Positions 1 through 8,375 of a DNA stretch of 23,876 nucleotides are shown piece after piece. Position numbers and translations under genes: made by a program. Every line of letters starts with the position of its first letter. Positions within the stretch are counted from its first letter, which is position 1. The notes beneath the pieces were generated by a model, which searched no databases, was not told where the DNA came from, and saw nothing but the letters and a program-made list of their open reading frames with translations. Source of the DNA: Chloroflexota bacterium (GTDB lineage Bacteria > Chloroflexota > Anaerolineae > Promineifilales > Promineifilaceae); NCBI GenBank assembly GCA_020353135.1, contig CP070688.1, positions 42,907 through 66,782 of the forward strand, read 5' to 3'.

Positions 1-1146
1 GGGGCAGGGGCGGGCGTCAACATCACCGCCAGCCATAATCCGCCGCATGATTGTGGTTTTAAAGTTCGCGACAGCGGAGGTGGGGCCATCGCGCCGAAAT
101 TGCTGAAGAAAATTGAAGCGCTGATTCCGCCGGACGACGGGGGAGTCAGAAGTATGAAACTGGAGGATGCGCTGAGCGATGGGACCGCGATGTACTTCGA
201 CGCGGGACCGGCTTACGTGCGCCAAATCAGGAGGCTAGTCGACATTGAGCCGCTGAAGCGAGCGGGCTTCAATGTTATGGTGGATTGCATGTGGGGCAAT
301 GGCGCGGGCTGGTTTCCGAGCTTGCTGGGAAATGGTGCAACGACGATTTCGGAAGTTCACAACGAGCGCAATCCGGTTTTCCCGTACATGAGCCGGCCAG
401 AGCCGATTCACCCCAACATCGATCATGGTCTTGAGGCGGCAAAGATGTCGGGCGCCGACGTGACCATTATCAACGACGGCGACGCCGACCGGGTCGGCTT
501 CGGCGATGAAAACGGCGACTTTATTGACCAGCTAAGAGCCTATGGGCTGCTGGGCTACTACTTCCTGGAAGTTAGGGGCGAACGAGGACCCATCGTCAAA
601 ACCGTGTCAACTACGAAGATGCTGAACAAACTGGGCGCGATCTATGATATTCCGATTCATGAGACCGGTGTTGGATTCAAGTTTATCGCGCCAAAAATGG
701 TTGAGGTAGACGCTATGCTGGGCGGCGAAGAGAGCGGGGGCTATGCGTTTCGCCAACACGTCCCGGAGCGCGATGGCATTCTGGCTGGACTGTACATGCT
801 CGACTTCATGGTGCAGACGGGAAGGAAGCCGTCGCAGTTGCTGGACAAACTGTTCGAAGTGGTCGGGCCACATTATTACAAACGCGTGGACAGCCAGTTT
901 GACCAGGCTCAGAAGACCACCATCCAGGGTAACGTGGCCGCGGCCCGGCCGGAACGAATTGGCGGCCTGCGCGTCGATGAGATCGTGACCGTCGACGGTC
1001 ATCAGTTTGTAATGGAGGATGGAGGTTGGGTGCTGGTACGTTTCAGCGGCACCGAGCCAATCATCCGGGTCTATTGCGAAACAACCCATGAAGATAGGGT
1101 AGATGCCATAATCGAAGACGGCATGCGACTGGCCGGGTTGGTATAG
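1..1146 (+). CDS. Phosphoglucomutase/phosphomannomutase family protein, 5'-truncated by window edge
   Basis: Alpha-D-phosphohexomutase, interconverting hexose 1- and 6-phosphates (glucose or mannose type) in the cytoplasm to supply sugar nucleotides. The reading frame is open from base 1, well upstream of the first ATG at 100, so the gene is cut by the window edge. The translated edge contains the active-site loop TASHNP, whose phosphoserine codon is at 31-33. Further in are the metal-binding loop DGDADR (475-492), the sugar-specificity loop GGEESGG (721-741) and the C-terminal phosphate-binding loop RFSGTEP (1039-1059). All four catalytic loops are therefore present and the enzyme looks intact. 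Substrate preference (glucose, mannose or glucosamine) cannot be read from these motifs. The gene ends 11 nt before the thioesterase start and may be cotranscribed with it. Confidence 0.93.
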   Translation, partial: GAGAGVNITASHNPPHDCGFKVRDSGGGAIAPKLLKKIEALIPPDDGGVRSMKLEDALSDGTAMYFDAGPAYVRQIRRLVDIEPLKRAGFNVMVDCMWGNGAGWFPSLLGNGATTISEVHNERNPVFPYMSRPEPIHPNIDHGLEAAKMSGADVTIINDGDADRVGFGDENGDFIDQLRAYGLLGYYFLEVRGERGPIVKTVSTTKMLNKLGAIYDIPIHETGVGFKFIAPKMVEVDAMLGGEESGGYAFRQHVPERDGILAGLYMLDFMVQTGRKPSQLLDKLFEVVGPHYYKRVDSQFDQAQKTTIQGNVAAARPERIGGLRVDEIVTVDGHQFVMEDGGWVLVRFSGTEPIIRVYCETTHEDRVDAIIEDGMRLAGLV

Positions 1147-1157
1147 GTAAGGATTTT

Positions 1158-1658
1158 ATGCCAAACAGAGCGTTCCAGGACTACTATGCCGATGAAGTAA
1201 GCCATTGCTACGGCTGCGGCCGGTTGAACAAGAAGGGACTACAAAACAAGAGCAATTGGGAAGGAGAGGAGGCCGTATGCACCTATCAACCTCGTACGTA
1301 CCATACGGCAATCCCCGGCTTCGTCTACGGCGGGCTGATCGCGTCGCTCATCGACTGTCATAGCACGGGTACGGCCGCTGCGGCCGCCTACCGGGCCGAG
1401 AATCGGGCTATGGATACAGAACCTCCACTGCGATATGTAACGGCGTCACTTCACGTCGATTATCTCCGTCCGACGCCTTTGGGGACGCAGTTGGTAATTC
1501 GAGCACGGGTCAAGGAAATGGGCCGGCGAAAAGCCGTGGTCACGAGCAAGCTTGTGGCCGACGGTGAGCTTTGTGCGACAGGCGAGGCGATTCTAGTACA
1601 GATGCCGGAGCAATGGGTTGCCGCCGCGCAGCAGGCCAGCAGATCCACGGACGTCTAG
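1158..1658 (+). CDS. PaaI-family hotdog-fold thioesterase
   Basis: A 166-residue single-domain protein of the hotdog (4HBT/PaaI) superfamily, whose members mostly hydrolyse acyl-CoA thioesters. Near the N-terminus it has CYGCGRLNKKGL, matching the C-x-GCG-x-x-N-x-x-GL signature common in this subfamily. The hotdog helix follows (GFVYGGLIASLIDCHSTGTA), where the aspartate/histidine region is usually catalytic, and then the strand LHVDYLRPTPLG. The ATG at 1158 is preceded by TAAGGA at 1148-1153. The gene follows the phosphohexomutase by 11 nt, but no shared pathway is evident. It ends tail-to-tail with the permease gene, the two stop codons overlapping in a CTAG at 1655-1658. The physiological substrate is unknown. 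Confidence 0.85.
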   Translation: MPNRAFQDYYADEVSHCYGCGRLNKKGLQNKSNWEGEEAVCTYQPRTYHTAIPGFVYGGLIASLIDCHSTGTAAAAAYRAENRAMDTEPPLRYVTASLHVDYLRPTPLGTQLVIRARVKEMGRRKAVVTSKLVADGELCATGEAILVQMPEQWVAAAQQASRSTDV

Positions 1659-2818
1659 ACGGACTTCAGTTCGGCCGAAGGCGATTCTTCCGCTTCCGGA
1701 TCGACGGCGGCTGAGGCCTGGGTAGGTTCATCGGCTGCAAACGATTCCGCGTCTTCTGGCCAGGGGTCAAGGTTGAGCAGGCGAGCTCGTACATATCGGC
1801 CGGTGAGGCCTATTGTCGCCAGTATGGGCAAAACGATCAGTGCCGCCAAGATGCCTTGCAGGAGCGCGGCGGCGATAATAGCCAGGAAGACGAGGCCGGT
1901 ATTCATGTGCATGAAGCGGCGCATCACCTGGGGGCGCAGCCAGATCGATTTGACCTGTGTCATGACCAAGTAGATGCCAGCGACTATTACCGCGAACCAG
2001 AAGTTCGATATTGGTAAGTGGTTGGAGCCAGCGAAATAGGCGATTAGAACGGCGATCGCGCCGGCAATCCAGGGGCCGATCTCGGGAATCATGCTCAAAA
2101 TGCCGGTAACGATGCCGACGGCCACCGCGCCAGGTAGACCTATAGCAAAACCGACGATGATGAAGACGATGGCCATGATAAGCATCAAGGCAAGCGTACC
2201 TTGCATATAAGCTCGCCAAACTCCATCGATTTCCCCGAGTAACCTTGAGGCGTCATCGCGCTCGACGTCGGGTAACAGATTCAGAAGCCAGCGTTTCAGG
2301 CCGTGCCAATCCATAAGCAGATAGTAGCCGGTGACGATGATAATCACCAGTCTGAGCAAATTTAGGGAAGTTGTCTCGACAACAGCCAGCGCCCCTTCAA
2401 AGGCAGAGCCGAAGTCGGTGGTCATGGTCGTCAGGTCGGAAAGGATCTGATCGACAGGCAACTCACGGCCAGCAATGACGAGGGGCGACTCGATGAATTC
2501 CTGGATCTGCTGGCCGGCCGCTTGTAGTTGGGCAGACAGTGTTTGCCACTGGCTTACGACAATGGGGACAAGCGTTCCTGGCGTGGCGATAATCATGGCC
2601 ACCAGCACAAAATACACGAGATTAACGGCCCATTTGCGGCTGAGAGGCGTCCGACGGTTCAAGAAGCGCACGGCCAGGTTGAGGGTGTAGGCCAGAAGTC
2701 CAGCGAGGACAAGCGGCGCGATTAGCGGCCGCATCTCATAGGCAAAGATGGCCAGCAGCACGAGGCATATGGCAATGACCACAGCTCTGGTGGTCGTGCT
2801 CCACTGTCTGGGTTTCAC
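1655..2818 (-). CDS. AI-2E transporter family (PerM/UPF0118) permease
   Basis: A 387-residue polytopic membrane protein. It starts with two adjacent hydrophobic helices (about residues 11-28 and 32-50), has another near 64-84, then a soluble stretch around 85-150, and a dense hydrophobic C-terminal half ending near residue 350. This is the usual arrangement of the AI-2E exporter/PerM family, where members export autoinducer-2 or act in ion transport; the substrate here is unknown. The C-terminal about 35 residues are acidic and Ala/Pro/Glu-rich, probably a disordered cytoplasmic tail. The start is GTG, with GAGGAA six bases upstream. It lies 27 nt downstream of the receiver-DUF309 gene on the same strand, suggesting cotranscription. 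Confidence 0.88.
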   Translation of the reverse strand: MKPRQWSTTTRAVVIAICLVLLAIFAYEMRPLIAPLVLAGLLAYTLNLAVRFLNRRTPLSRKWAVNLVYFVLVAMIIATPGTLVPIVVSQWQTLSAQLQAAGQQIQEFIESPLVIAGRELPVDQILSDLTTMTTDFGSAFEGALAVVETTSLNLLRLVIIIVTGYYLLMDWHGLKRWLLNLLPDVERDDASRLLGEIDGVWRAYMQGTLALMLIMAIVFIIVGFAIGLPGAVAVGIVTGILSMIPEIGPWIAGAIAVLIAYFAGSNHLPISNFWFAVIVAGIYLVMTQVKSIWLRPQVMRRFMHMNTGLVFLAIIAAALLQGILAALIVLPILATIGLTGRYVRARLLNLDPWPEDAESFAADEPTQASAAVDPEAEESPSAELKSV

Positions 2819-2845
2819 CGCAAGTTCCTCACGCTATCTCGACCT

Positions 2846-3745
2846 TCACTCCTTAGAGCCTAACGTTGGCTGACTTGGTTCATAGCGAACCGGCCGCAAC
2901 AAACCAAGGTCGAATTGATCTAGTTGGTCGGGACCAAGGCTCACAAGTAGCGCGTGCGCGCTTTCGGCGTCGGCTCGCAGTTGGGCGGCGTCTATCCCGC
3001 GGCAGATAGCCGGCAAAGGCTCCAGCCATTGTCGCGATCGAAGAAACATCTTGACCGCGCCGCGATAATTGCGACGCTCTATTTGCAGATAAGCGACGGC
3101 TACCTGCAGCACCGCCCGGTATAGGTCGCCCGCCGCTCCTAGCTCGTCATTCCAGGCGTTTTCAAGGTGTTCGTGAGCCTCAAAGAAGTCCGCCCGATTG
3201 AAGGCTTCCAGGCCTTGCAGCGCTTCGGGCGACAAAGGTTGGTAACAATCTTGTTCAATTTCCGCGTAATCTGGGACATGGGCCAGGCTCGAAAACAGCT
3301 TGGGCATGGTGGAGAAGAACCTGGAACGAGCTACGACGTCATCGGATTCCGTTAGTAGTTCACGCGCGGCGGCGAGCACCGCTGTGTCGACATGTGGACC
3401 GTAGCAGATGATCGGGATACGCTTCGTGGCGGGAGAGGACTTGAGGACGGGTAACCAATTCTGCCACGGAATGTCCTGGTTGGCCAAGTCGAAAACCAAC
3501 AGCGCTGGCTGCCACGTGGTCAGCAAATCGACCATTTCGGCAGCCGGCCCGTGGAGAGGTTCGCCCGGGCGTTCAGCCTTTGTCGGATCGTCGCCCAAAT
3601 CTGGTGTCGGCGCACCATTCACGACCTCGGTCCTAAACCCCAGGTGCGCAGCAACGGCTTCGATTCTTGTAGCAGACATCAGATCGTCGACGAAGGCAAC
3701 GACAAGCGGCGCCCGCCCCTCAGGTTGGTGATCCATGTTTGACAT
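2846..3745 (-). CDS. Receiver-like domain fused to DUF309 domain
   Basis: A 299-residue protein when started at the ATG whose first base is 3745. A longer open frame to 3925 exists but would run antisense through the start of the LiaF-like gene and has an Arg/Leu-rich, non-protein-like N-terminus, so it was not used. An ATG at 3736 is an alternative; no convincing Shine-Dalgarno was seen for either. Residues about 13-150 resemble a response-regulator receiver: an acidic pair D20-D21 after the first strand, and D86 in LLVFDLAN at the phospho-acceptor position. The usual conserved lysine is not evident (DDVVARSR). Residues about 175-245 match DUF309 (FFEAHEHLENAW motif), a helical family of unknown function. 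The pairing suggests a regulatory or scaffold role. No histidine kinase is adjacent. Confidence 0.75.
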   Translation of the reverse strand: MSNMDHQPEGRAPLVVAFVDDLMSATRIEAVAAHLGFRTEVVNGAPTPDLGDDPTKAERPGEPLHGPAAEMVDLLTTWQPALLVFDLANQDIPWQNWLPVLKSSPATKRIPIICYGPHVDTAVLAAARELLTESDDVVARSRFFSTMPKLFSSLAHVPDYAEIEQDCYQPLSPEALQGLEAFNRADFFEAHEHLENAWNDELGAAGDLYRAVLQVAVAYLQIERRNYRGAVKMFLRSRQWLEPLPAICRGIDAAQLRADAESAHALLVSLGPDQLDQFDLGLLRPVRYEPSQPTLGSKE

Positions 3746-3805
3746 TGTAGCAGAACGGGGACGGTGTGGGCAATGGCGCTGCGACCTAAGAGTAGGTTTT
3801 TCGTA

Positions 3806-3811
3806 TATAAT
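3806..3811 (+). promoter_or_regulatory. Candidate -10 element for the LiaF-like gene
   Basis: A perfect TATAAT lies 29 nt upstream of the start codon at 3841, in the 95-nt gap between two divergent genes. No good -35 hexamer is found 16-18 nt upstream, so this is only a candidate. Confidence 0.35.
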
Positions 3812-3840
3812 GATGAGGGCAATATTAAGGGGGTTAAAAA

Positions 3841-4959
3841 ATGTCAGAGAAGTCAGAAGAAGGCGCCGAGAAGTCAGCCGAAGAGTACGAAGCGAGCGTT
3901 GGAAAGGCGCAGGAAAAAGGGTCAAGGCGTCGCCGCAAGGCAGGACGATCCATGTTCGGGCCCATATTGTTGATCTCTATTGGGGTGTTCCTATTGCTGG
4001 CGAATCTTGACTTGCTGCCGGAATTGAACTGGCGGGCTCTGTTGCGGCTGTGGCCGCTAGCCCTGATTCTCGTCGGCCTGAATGTCATCGTGCGCCAGTT
4101 TGGACGGCCGGTCGGCACCTTTCTTAGCGCAATGTTGGCCTTGCTGGCAGTTGCCGCATTCAGTTATGTGCTGCTGTTCGCCGATCGGGCGCCTTTTATT
4201 GGTGACCGCCTTGAAACGTCGGCTGCGGACGTTAAGGAAGAGCGAGTATCGTTTCCGGTGGCCGATGTCAGCGAGGCCGATGTGTTCGTCGATTTTGCAG
4301 CGCCGGGAGGGCAGGTTTTTGACCTGGTGGACAGCAGCGAGCTCATAAACGCCAAGGTTACTTATGTGAACGAGCTGCTGTTTGAGAGTGAAATGACGGG
4401 CGGTCAAGCGGCGATCAGCCTGGCAACGGTGGGTAGCAGCGATTGGGCTTTCTGGAGCGATCCGTTCAATTGGTTTGACCAGGCGGGTGCTGAGCCCTGG
4501 CAAATCGGATTATCACCAAGGGTTCCTACGAGCCTGGAGCTGAATCTCGGCTCCGGAACAGTTGAAATGGCACTCGAGTCGCTCAACTTGAGAGAATTGC
4601 TTGTCGATGGTGGTTCTGGTTCGGCCAAGTTGGCGATGCCCCCGGGCGACTACGATGTCGAATATGATGTGGGCAGCGGTTCGGTGATAATGACGCTACC
4701 AGCTGGCGGCGCTCATGATGTGAATATCGACGGTGGCTCGGCGAGCCTGACGGTAATCGTCCCGGTAGATTCGGCCGTGCAGCTGACGACAGAAGGCGGC
4801 AGCGGTGGACTGAACCTGCGCGACGAGCTGTTTGAGCCTGTCGGCCGGACTGACGGTAATGAAGGACGCTGGCAGACTGCCGGATATGAGGACAGCTCCG
4901 ACCGGACCAACGTCTATATCGACATCGGTTCTGGCAGCGTAACATTTGAAGCTGAGTAG
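3841..4959 (+). CDS. LiaF-like membrane protein with toastrack (DUF4097-like) domain
   Basis: A 372-residue protein. The N-terminus is charged and cytoplasmic (1-36), followed by three hydrophobic helices at about 38-58, 67-86 and 92-113. The first pair (FGPILLISIGVFLLLANLDL, then LWPLALILVGLNVIVR) is typical of the LiaI-LiaF transmembrane module. The C-terminal 250 residues are beta-rich, with at least six glycine turns spaced about 20 residues apart (LGSGTVEM, GGSGSAKL, VGSGSVIM, GGSASLTV, GGSGGLNL, IGSGSVTF), as in a toastrack beta-solenoid. Family knowledge: LiaF proteins modulate envelope-stress two-component systems in Gram-positives. No LiaRS pair is in this window. AAGGGGG followed by an A-rich run precedes the ATG. 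It is divergent from the receiver-DUF309 gene and convergent with sufE. A membrane sensor role is inferred. Confidence 0.78.
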   Translation: MSEKSEEGAEKSAEEYEASVGKAQEKGSRRRRKAGRSMFGPILLISIGVFLLLANLDLLPELNWRALLRLWPLALILVGLNVIVRQFGRPVGTFLSAMLALLAVAAFSYVLLFADRAPFIGDRLETSAADVKEERVSFPVADVSEADVFVDFAAPGGQVFDLVDSSELINAKVTYVNELLFESEMTGGQAAISLATVGSSDWAFWSDPFNWFDQAGAEPWQIGLSPRVPTSLELNLGSGTVEMALESLNLRELLVDGGSGSAKLAMPPGDYDVEYDVGSGSVIMTLPAGGAHDVNIDGGSASLTVIVPVDSAVQLTTEGGSGGLNLRDELFEPVGRTDGNEGRWQTAGYEDSSDRTNVYIDIGSGSVTFEAE

Positions 4960-4964
4960 AGAAC

Positions 4965-5408
4965 TCAGATGACTGGGTCTTTTGACAATCTGTCGACAGC
5001 CAGACGCTTCATCTGAGCCAGAATGGCGTTCAGACCGTTCATGCGCTGCATGGTCAACACCTGCGCCAGGCCTGTTGCCAGGTAGAAGTCGCCCGGAATA
5101 CCAAGCAATGCCTCTGGTGTGACGTCCTCGGTCCCTTTGGCCAGAAATGCGGCGAAGCCGCGGACGGTCGGCGAGTTCTCAGGTACGTCGAAATAGTAGC
5201 TAAGTCGGCCGTTCTCCATGTGGGCATAGACGAAGACGGGTGTCATGCACTCATGCACCTGCTCCAGCTCTTCGCGACGAGACTTTAGCCAATCAGGCAA
5301 CGGGGGTAGATTCTCGGCGAAATCGAGCAGGTGCTCGAGTTTCTCCTGGCCAGAGCACAGGGCAAACTCCTCGACGATTTCTTGTAGTCTTGGCGGCAAT
5401 GTGTTCAT
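4965..5408 (-). CDS. sufE: SufE family sulfur-acceptor protein
   Basis: A 147-residue protein matching SufE/CsdE in length and motif order. These accept persulfide sulfur from a cysteine desulfurase for iron-sulfur cluster assembly. The catalytic cysteine is C54 in VHECMTPVFVYA, equivalent to the family motif V-x-G-C-x-S-x-V-W; here the Gly is Glu and the Trp is Phe. The N-terminal PPRLQEIVEEF...LEHLLDFAENLPPLP and central LSYYFDVPENSPTVRGFAA stretches also fit. No sufS, sufBCD or iscU lies nearby, so it is an isolated suf gene. The start codon has no visible Shine-Dalgarno. A TATAAC hexamer (5420-5425, minus strand) sits 11 nt upstream, which would give a very short leader if used. Confidence 0.88.
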   Translation of the reverse strand: MNTLPPRLQEIVEEFALCSGQEKLEHLLDFAENLPPLPDWLKSRREELEQVHECMTPVFVYAHMENGRLSYYFDVPENSPTVRGFAAFLAKGTEDVTPEALLGIPGDFYLATGLAQVLTMQRMNGLNAILAQMKRLAVDRLSKDPVI

Positions 5409-5565
5409 GATGACCGTGTGTTATACTTCATGTAACCCTTCCGTGCACCAGGACCTTGTTGTACAAAAGGGTGAATGACCTACCCGGAAACTCGCAATCG
5501 TTCCGCACACATATAAGAAGCTGTAAGATTCCGGGAAGATGACAGTGTGTTACTCCACGCAACAC

Positions 5566-5593
5566 TGGACAGTCGCCCGATTCGCTGCATAGT
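5566..5593 (+). promoter_or_regulatory. Candidate promoter for thyA-folA
   Basis: TGGACA (5566-5571) and CATAGT (5588-5593) are separated by 16 nt, about 56 nt upstream of the preferred thyA start. Matches to the sigma-70 consensus are 5/6 and 4/6. The rest of the 241-nt sufE-thyA gap shows no gene; it includes a short palindrome TTGTACAA at 5459-5466 of unknown meaning. Confidence 0.35.
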
Positions 5594-5649
5594 GGAAACG
5601 CGAGATCCCTGCTGTTAAACAAGCGATATCAATCACCATGGAGAGAGGC

Positions 5650-6444
5650 ATGGAGCAGTACCTTGAGCTGATGAGTTTTGTACGAGACAATGGCGTGCTG
5701 CGGGCCGATCGAACGGGCGTCGGGACAATCGGCGTCTTTGGCTACCAGATGCGTTTTGATTTGGCCGCTGGCTTCCCGGCCGTCACTAGGAAGCGGCTGC
5801 ACCTCAAATCAATCATCCATGAATTGCTCTGGTTCCTCCAGGGCGATACCAACATCGCCTATTTGAAAGAGCACGGCGTCAGCATTTGGGACGAATGGGC
5901 CGACAAAGACGGCGATCTAGGTCCGGTGTATGGCTACCAGTGGCGGTCGTGGCCCGCGCCAGACGGCCAGAGCATCGATCAAATGCAACGCCTGGTCGAG
6001 CAACTGCGGCGTAATCCTTACTCGCGCCGGCATGTAATCAGCGCCTGGAATCCGGCCGACATCGATCGCATGGCCTTGCCCCCTTGTCACTGTCTATTTC
6101 AGTTCTTCGTAGCCGATGGCCGCCTGTCTTGCCAACTCTATCAGCGCAGCGCTGACATATTCCTGGGCGTGCCATTCAATATCGCTTCTTATTCGCTGTT
6201 GACGCTAATGGTGGCCCAGGTGACGGGCTATGAGCCAGGTGAATTTGTTCACACGTTCGGCGATGCCCATCTCTACTTAAACCACCTGGAGCAGGCAGAA
6301 GAGCAACTGGGTCGGACGCCGTACCCGTTACCCAAGATGCGCTTGAATGAAACGGTCAGCTCCTTATTCGAATTCAGCTACGACGACTTTGAACTAGTGG
6401 ATTATTGTTGCCATCCACGGATTGCGGCGCCGATAGCTGTCTGA
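5650..6444 (+). CDS. thyA: Thymidylate synthase
   Basis: Folate-dependent thymidylate synthase, making dTMP from dUMP with methylene-tetrahydrofolate. The start chosen at 5650 gives 264 residues, the same length as E. coli ThyA, and begins MEQYLELM like that protein; GGAGAG at 5640-5645 serves as ribosome site. An ATG at 5638 would add four residues without its own ribosome site. The catalytic cysteine falls at C146 ([10 protein letters not shown]), the same number as in E. coli. Other family blocks: [53 protein letters not shown] and the C-terminal APIAV. The next gene is folA, 9 nt downstream, which regenerates the folate cofactor; the two form a classic dTMP-synthesis pair. Confidence 0.98.
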   Translation: MEQYLELMSFVRDNGVLRADRTGVGTIGVFGYQMRFDLAAGFPAVTRKRLHLKSIIHELLWFLQGDTNIAYLKEHGVSIWDEWADKDGDLGPVYGYQWRSWPAPDGQSIDQMQRLVEQLRRNPYSRRHVISAWNPADIDRMALPPCHCLFQFFVADGRLSCQLYQRSADIFLGVPFNIASYSLLTLMVAQVTGYEPGEFVHTFGDAHLYLNHLEQAEEQLGRTPYPLPKMRLNETVSSLFEFSYDDFELVDYCCHPRIAAPIAV

Positions 6445-6453
6445 GAGACGTGT

Positions 6454-6945
6454 ATGATCTCGCTTATCGTCGCCATGGGCAGCAACCGAGTGATCGGCCG
6501 AGACGGGCGGATACCCTGGCGGATGCCGGCCGACATGAGGCGATTTCGCGAAGTTACCATGGGCAAAGCCATACTTATGGGCCGGGTAACGCACGAATCG
6601 ATCGGCCGGCCGCTGGATGGCCGGCATAATATCGTTCTGACTCGTAATAGAGACTATCAGGCGCAGGGCTGTACCGTCGTCAATTCAGTCGAGGAGGCCT
6701 TGGCTGCGGCCGGGGGAGGGGAGGTCATGGTTATCGGCGGCGCTTTGCTCTACGAGCAATTGCTGCCAGCGGCAGATCGGATCTATCTCACACTGATCGA
6801 CGCGGAGTATCAGGGGGACAGTTACTTTCCCAGGATCAGGGCTGAATCCTGGCCACAACTAGCGTTAGAACTCAACCAGGCCGATGAACGCAATCCGCAC
6901 AACTATGCATTCATAATTCTGCAAAGGCGGACGGCTGCTCGTTGA
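6454..6945 (+). CDS. folA: Dihydrofolate reductase
   Basis: A 163-residue type I dihydrofolate reductase, reducing dihydrofolate with NADPH. This recycles the folate oxidised by ThyA, encoded immediately upstream. The N-terminus MISLIVAMGSNRVIG, the PWRMPADM block with the active-site acid at D27 (E. coli numbering coincides), the NADPH-binding MGRVTHESIGRPLDGR, the VIGGALLYEQLLP loop and YLTLIDAEYQGDSYFP are all present. It starts 9 nt after the thyA stop, so they are almost certainly cotranscribed; the ribosome site (GAGAG) is weak, consistent with coupling. It is convergent with the small bihelical-domain gene ending at 6948. Confidence 0.98.
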   Translation: MISLIVAMGSNRVIGRDGRIPWRMPADMRRFREVTMGKAILMGRVTHESIGRPLDGRHNIVLTRNRDYQAQGCTVVNSVEEALAAAGGGEVMVIGGALLYEQLLPAADRIYLTLIDAEYQGDSYFPRIRAESWPQLALELNQADERNPHNYAFIILQRRTAAR

Positions 6946-6947
6946 AT

Positions 6948-7328
6948 CTATTCGACGAAGATTTCGACTCGCTCGCCCTCTTCTTCGTCGATGACATCCA
7001 TCACTTTGCCTGAAGCGCCCCCTTGGATGGCTTCAGTCAACTCGTCGAAGTCGACGCCATCCATCTCGGGCGCGAAGCGAGCGCCCATCTTCATGCCCAC
7101 ATTGACCAGACCCATGGGAATATTGACGTTGACCTTGCTCTTACCGGTCCTGGTATCGGTGACGCGCACGCGGAACCAACGCGGCGCACTGGCGCCCTTC
7201 AGAGGCTCACTAGGCTTGGACCCGCCATCTTGTTCCAAAGCTCGGAGCAACTCGGCGCCTTCTCCGGCGCTGATCTTGCCTTCCTCAATCATTTTTAGAA
7301 TTTGCATACGTTCTTTTGAGGTAGCCAT
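6948..7328 (-). CDS. Small bihelical (SHOCT-like) domain protein, paralogue of the 9675-10157 gene
   Basis: A 126-residue protein of unknown function, the last gene of the five-gene minus-strand operon. The start is the ATG whose first base is 7328, with GGAG eight bases upstream. A start at 7373 would overlap the upstream GNAT gene and lack family support. Residues 4-31 form the helical hairpin ILKMIEEGKISAGEGAELL, like the N-terminal module of YvlB/LiaX and the C-terminal module of DUF2089 proteins. A polar linker follows. A second conserved block spans residues 50-126 (WFRVRVTDTRTGKSKVNVNIPM, then an acidic stretch ending VEIFVE), nearly the same as in the paralogue at 9675-10157. There is no signal peptide or membrane helix, so it is probably cytoplasmic. 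It likely interacts with partners carrying the same hairpin (inference). Confidence 0.75.
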   Translation of the reverse strand: MATSKERMQILKMIEEGKISAGEGAELLRALEQDGGSKPSEPLKGASAPRWFRVRVTDTRTGKSKVNVNIPMGLVNVGMKMGARFAPEMDGVDFDELTEAIQGGASGKVMDVIDEEEGERVEIFVE

Positions 7329-7350
7329 CTGAGTTACTCCAAAATTGTCT

Positions 7351-8361
7351 TCATTCGTGGCTTTCCGGGGCATTGGCTGGCGCTAAGTCTCTGCGCATCA
7401 CAGTCAGCGCCCGACGCAGTTCAAAGTTAATTGACTTGAGCAGCGCTTCGGTCTTTGCATCGCCGGCCGGGTAATTAAGCTGCACGCCGCCGCCGCGAAA
7501 ACGGCGCAGGCGGCTGACCGCCGTATGCAGTAGCCGGCCTTCGAGTTCACCTCGCCACATAGGTATGATGCATACCCGTATCCGGTGCGGCCGGTTCCAT
7601 TCGCTGACGAGATCGACCAAGCCTGCCAATCGTCGATCCGCTGCCTCGACGACCCAGGTCTCCTGCCGCCGTCCGTTTAGCAAATCTGCCGCTCTTTGCA
7701 GCAAGCCTGACTTATAATAGTCGGACGGAGGTGGCGCCGGCCAATTGAGATCTGTCTCGAACCCGTCCCGATCTAGCTGGAATGCCTCTCGCCACTGGCG
7801 GCGTTGTAACGGTCTCGCCTGCGGGCCGGCCGCTGCTTCAGGGGAGGGCAGGCGCAGCCGGCTCACCAAAGCCTGCCAGCGCCTCACGTCTCCAATCTGG
7901 TTGAAGGCCAGAGTGTGATAGAGATGAATGGCCTCTTCGTTATCGCTCTCGACCTGCAATAGCACCTGGCGCCCTTGCCGGCTTTCAATGTGGGCCAGCG
8001 CTTCGTGCATCAGGCCACGGGCAATGCCCCGGCGACGAAAGTCGGGGTGGACGGCCAGATTGGCTATAAGATAGCGGCCGCGAATCGGCGACTCCAACAG
8101 CGTCACGTTGCCGACGATGCGGCCGGACTCTTCCCAGACAAAACCTGGAATGAACCCGCGGCTGACCATGCTTAGCCGCCTGGCGAAAGGCGCCGGTTGG
8201 CTGAGCGAAAACCGGTCAGAAACAATGCGACCATGAGGGTCGCGCAACGGACCAAACGAAGAGTTAAGCAGGCCAAGCACAGGCCGAACATCCTTGGCGA
8301 GGTTGATTGGCCGAGGGCCGCTATTGTATTGATTCTCAACTGATACCGGCGTTGCCAGCAT
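7351..8361 (-). CDS. GNAT family N-acetyltransferase
   Basis: A 336-residue protein. The N-terminal half carries a GNAT fold with the acetyl-CoA binding segment LAVHPDFRRRGIARGLMHEAL (about residues 102-122, R-R-G-I-A core). After it come LLQVESDNEEAIHLYHTLAFNQIG, the usual strand and helix before the C-terminal strand. Residues about 185-336 are not clearly assigned. The spacing and length suggest a second, degenerate GNAT domain, common in proteins of this size. The substrate is unknown. It lies 14 nt downstream of the toastrack gene and 22 nt upstream of the small bihelical gene, so it sits inside the operon and may acetylate a component of that system (inference). The ribosome site is weak (AAGG at the upstream stop codon). 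Confidence 0.82.
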   Translation of the reverse strand: MLATPVSVENQYNSGPRPINLAKDVRPVLGLLNSSFGPLRDPHGRIVSDRFSLSQPAPFARRLSMVSRGFIPGFVWEESGRIVGNVTLLESPIRGRYLIANLAVHPDFRRRGIARGLMHEALAHIESRQGRQVLLQVESDNEEAIHLYHTLAFNQIGDVRRWQALVSRLRLPSPEAAAGPQARPLQRRQWREAFQLDRDGFETDLNWPAPPPSDYYKSGLLQRAADLLNGRRQETWVVEAADRRLAGLVDLVSEWNRPHRIRVCIIPMWRGELEGRLLHTAVSRLRRFRGGGVQLNYPAGDAKTEALLKSINFELRRALTVMRRDLAPANAPESHE

Positions 8362-8375
8362 GGATAGCTATGACC

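Noticed and set aside
607..1089. Minus-strand open frame of 160 codons
   Set aside because: It lies antisense inside the phosphohexomutase, which has all its catalytic motifs; no family resemblance.
3746..3925. 60-residue N-terminal extension of the receiver-DUF309 gene
   Set aside because: It runs antisense over the LiaF-like start, is Arg/Leu-rich without domain character, and the receiver-like strand begins just after the ATG at 3745.
5638..5649. Upstream ATG as the thyA start
   Set aside because: It has no ribosome site, and the ATG at 5650 gives the exact 264-residue family length and the MxQYLELM start.
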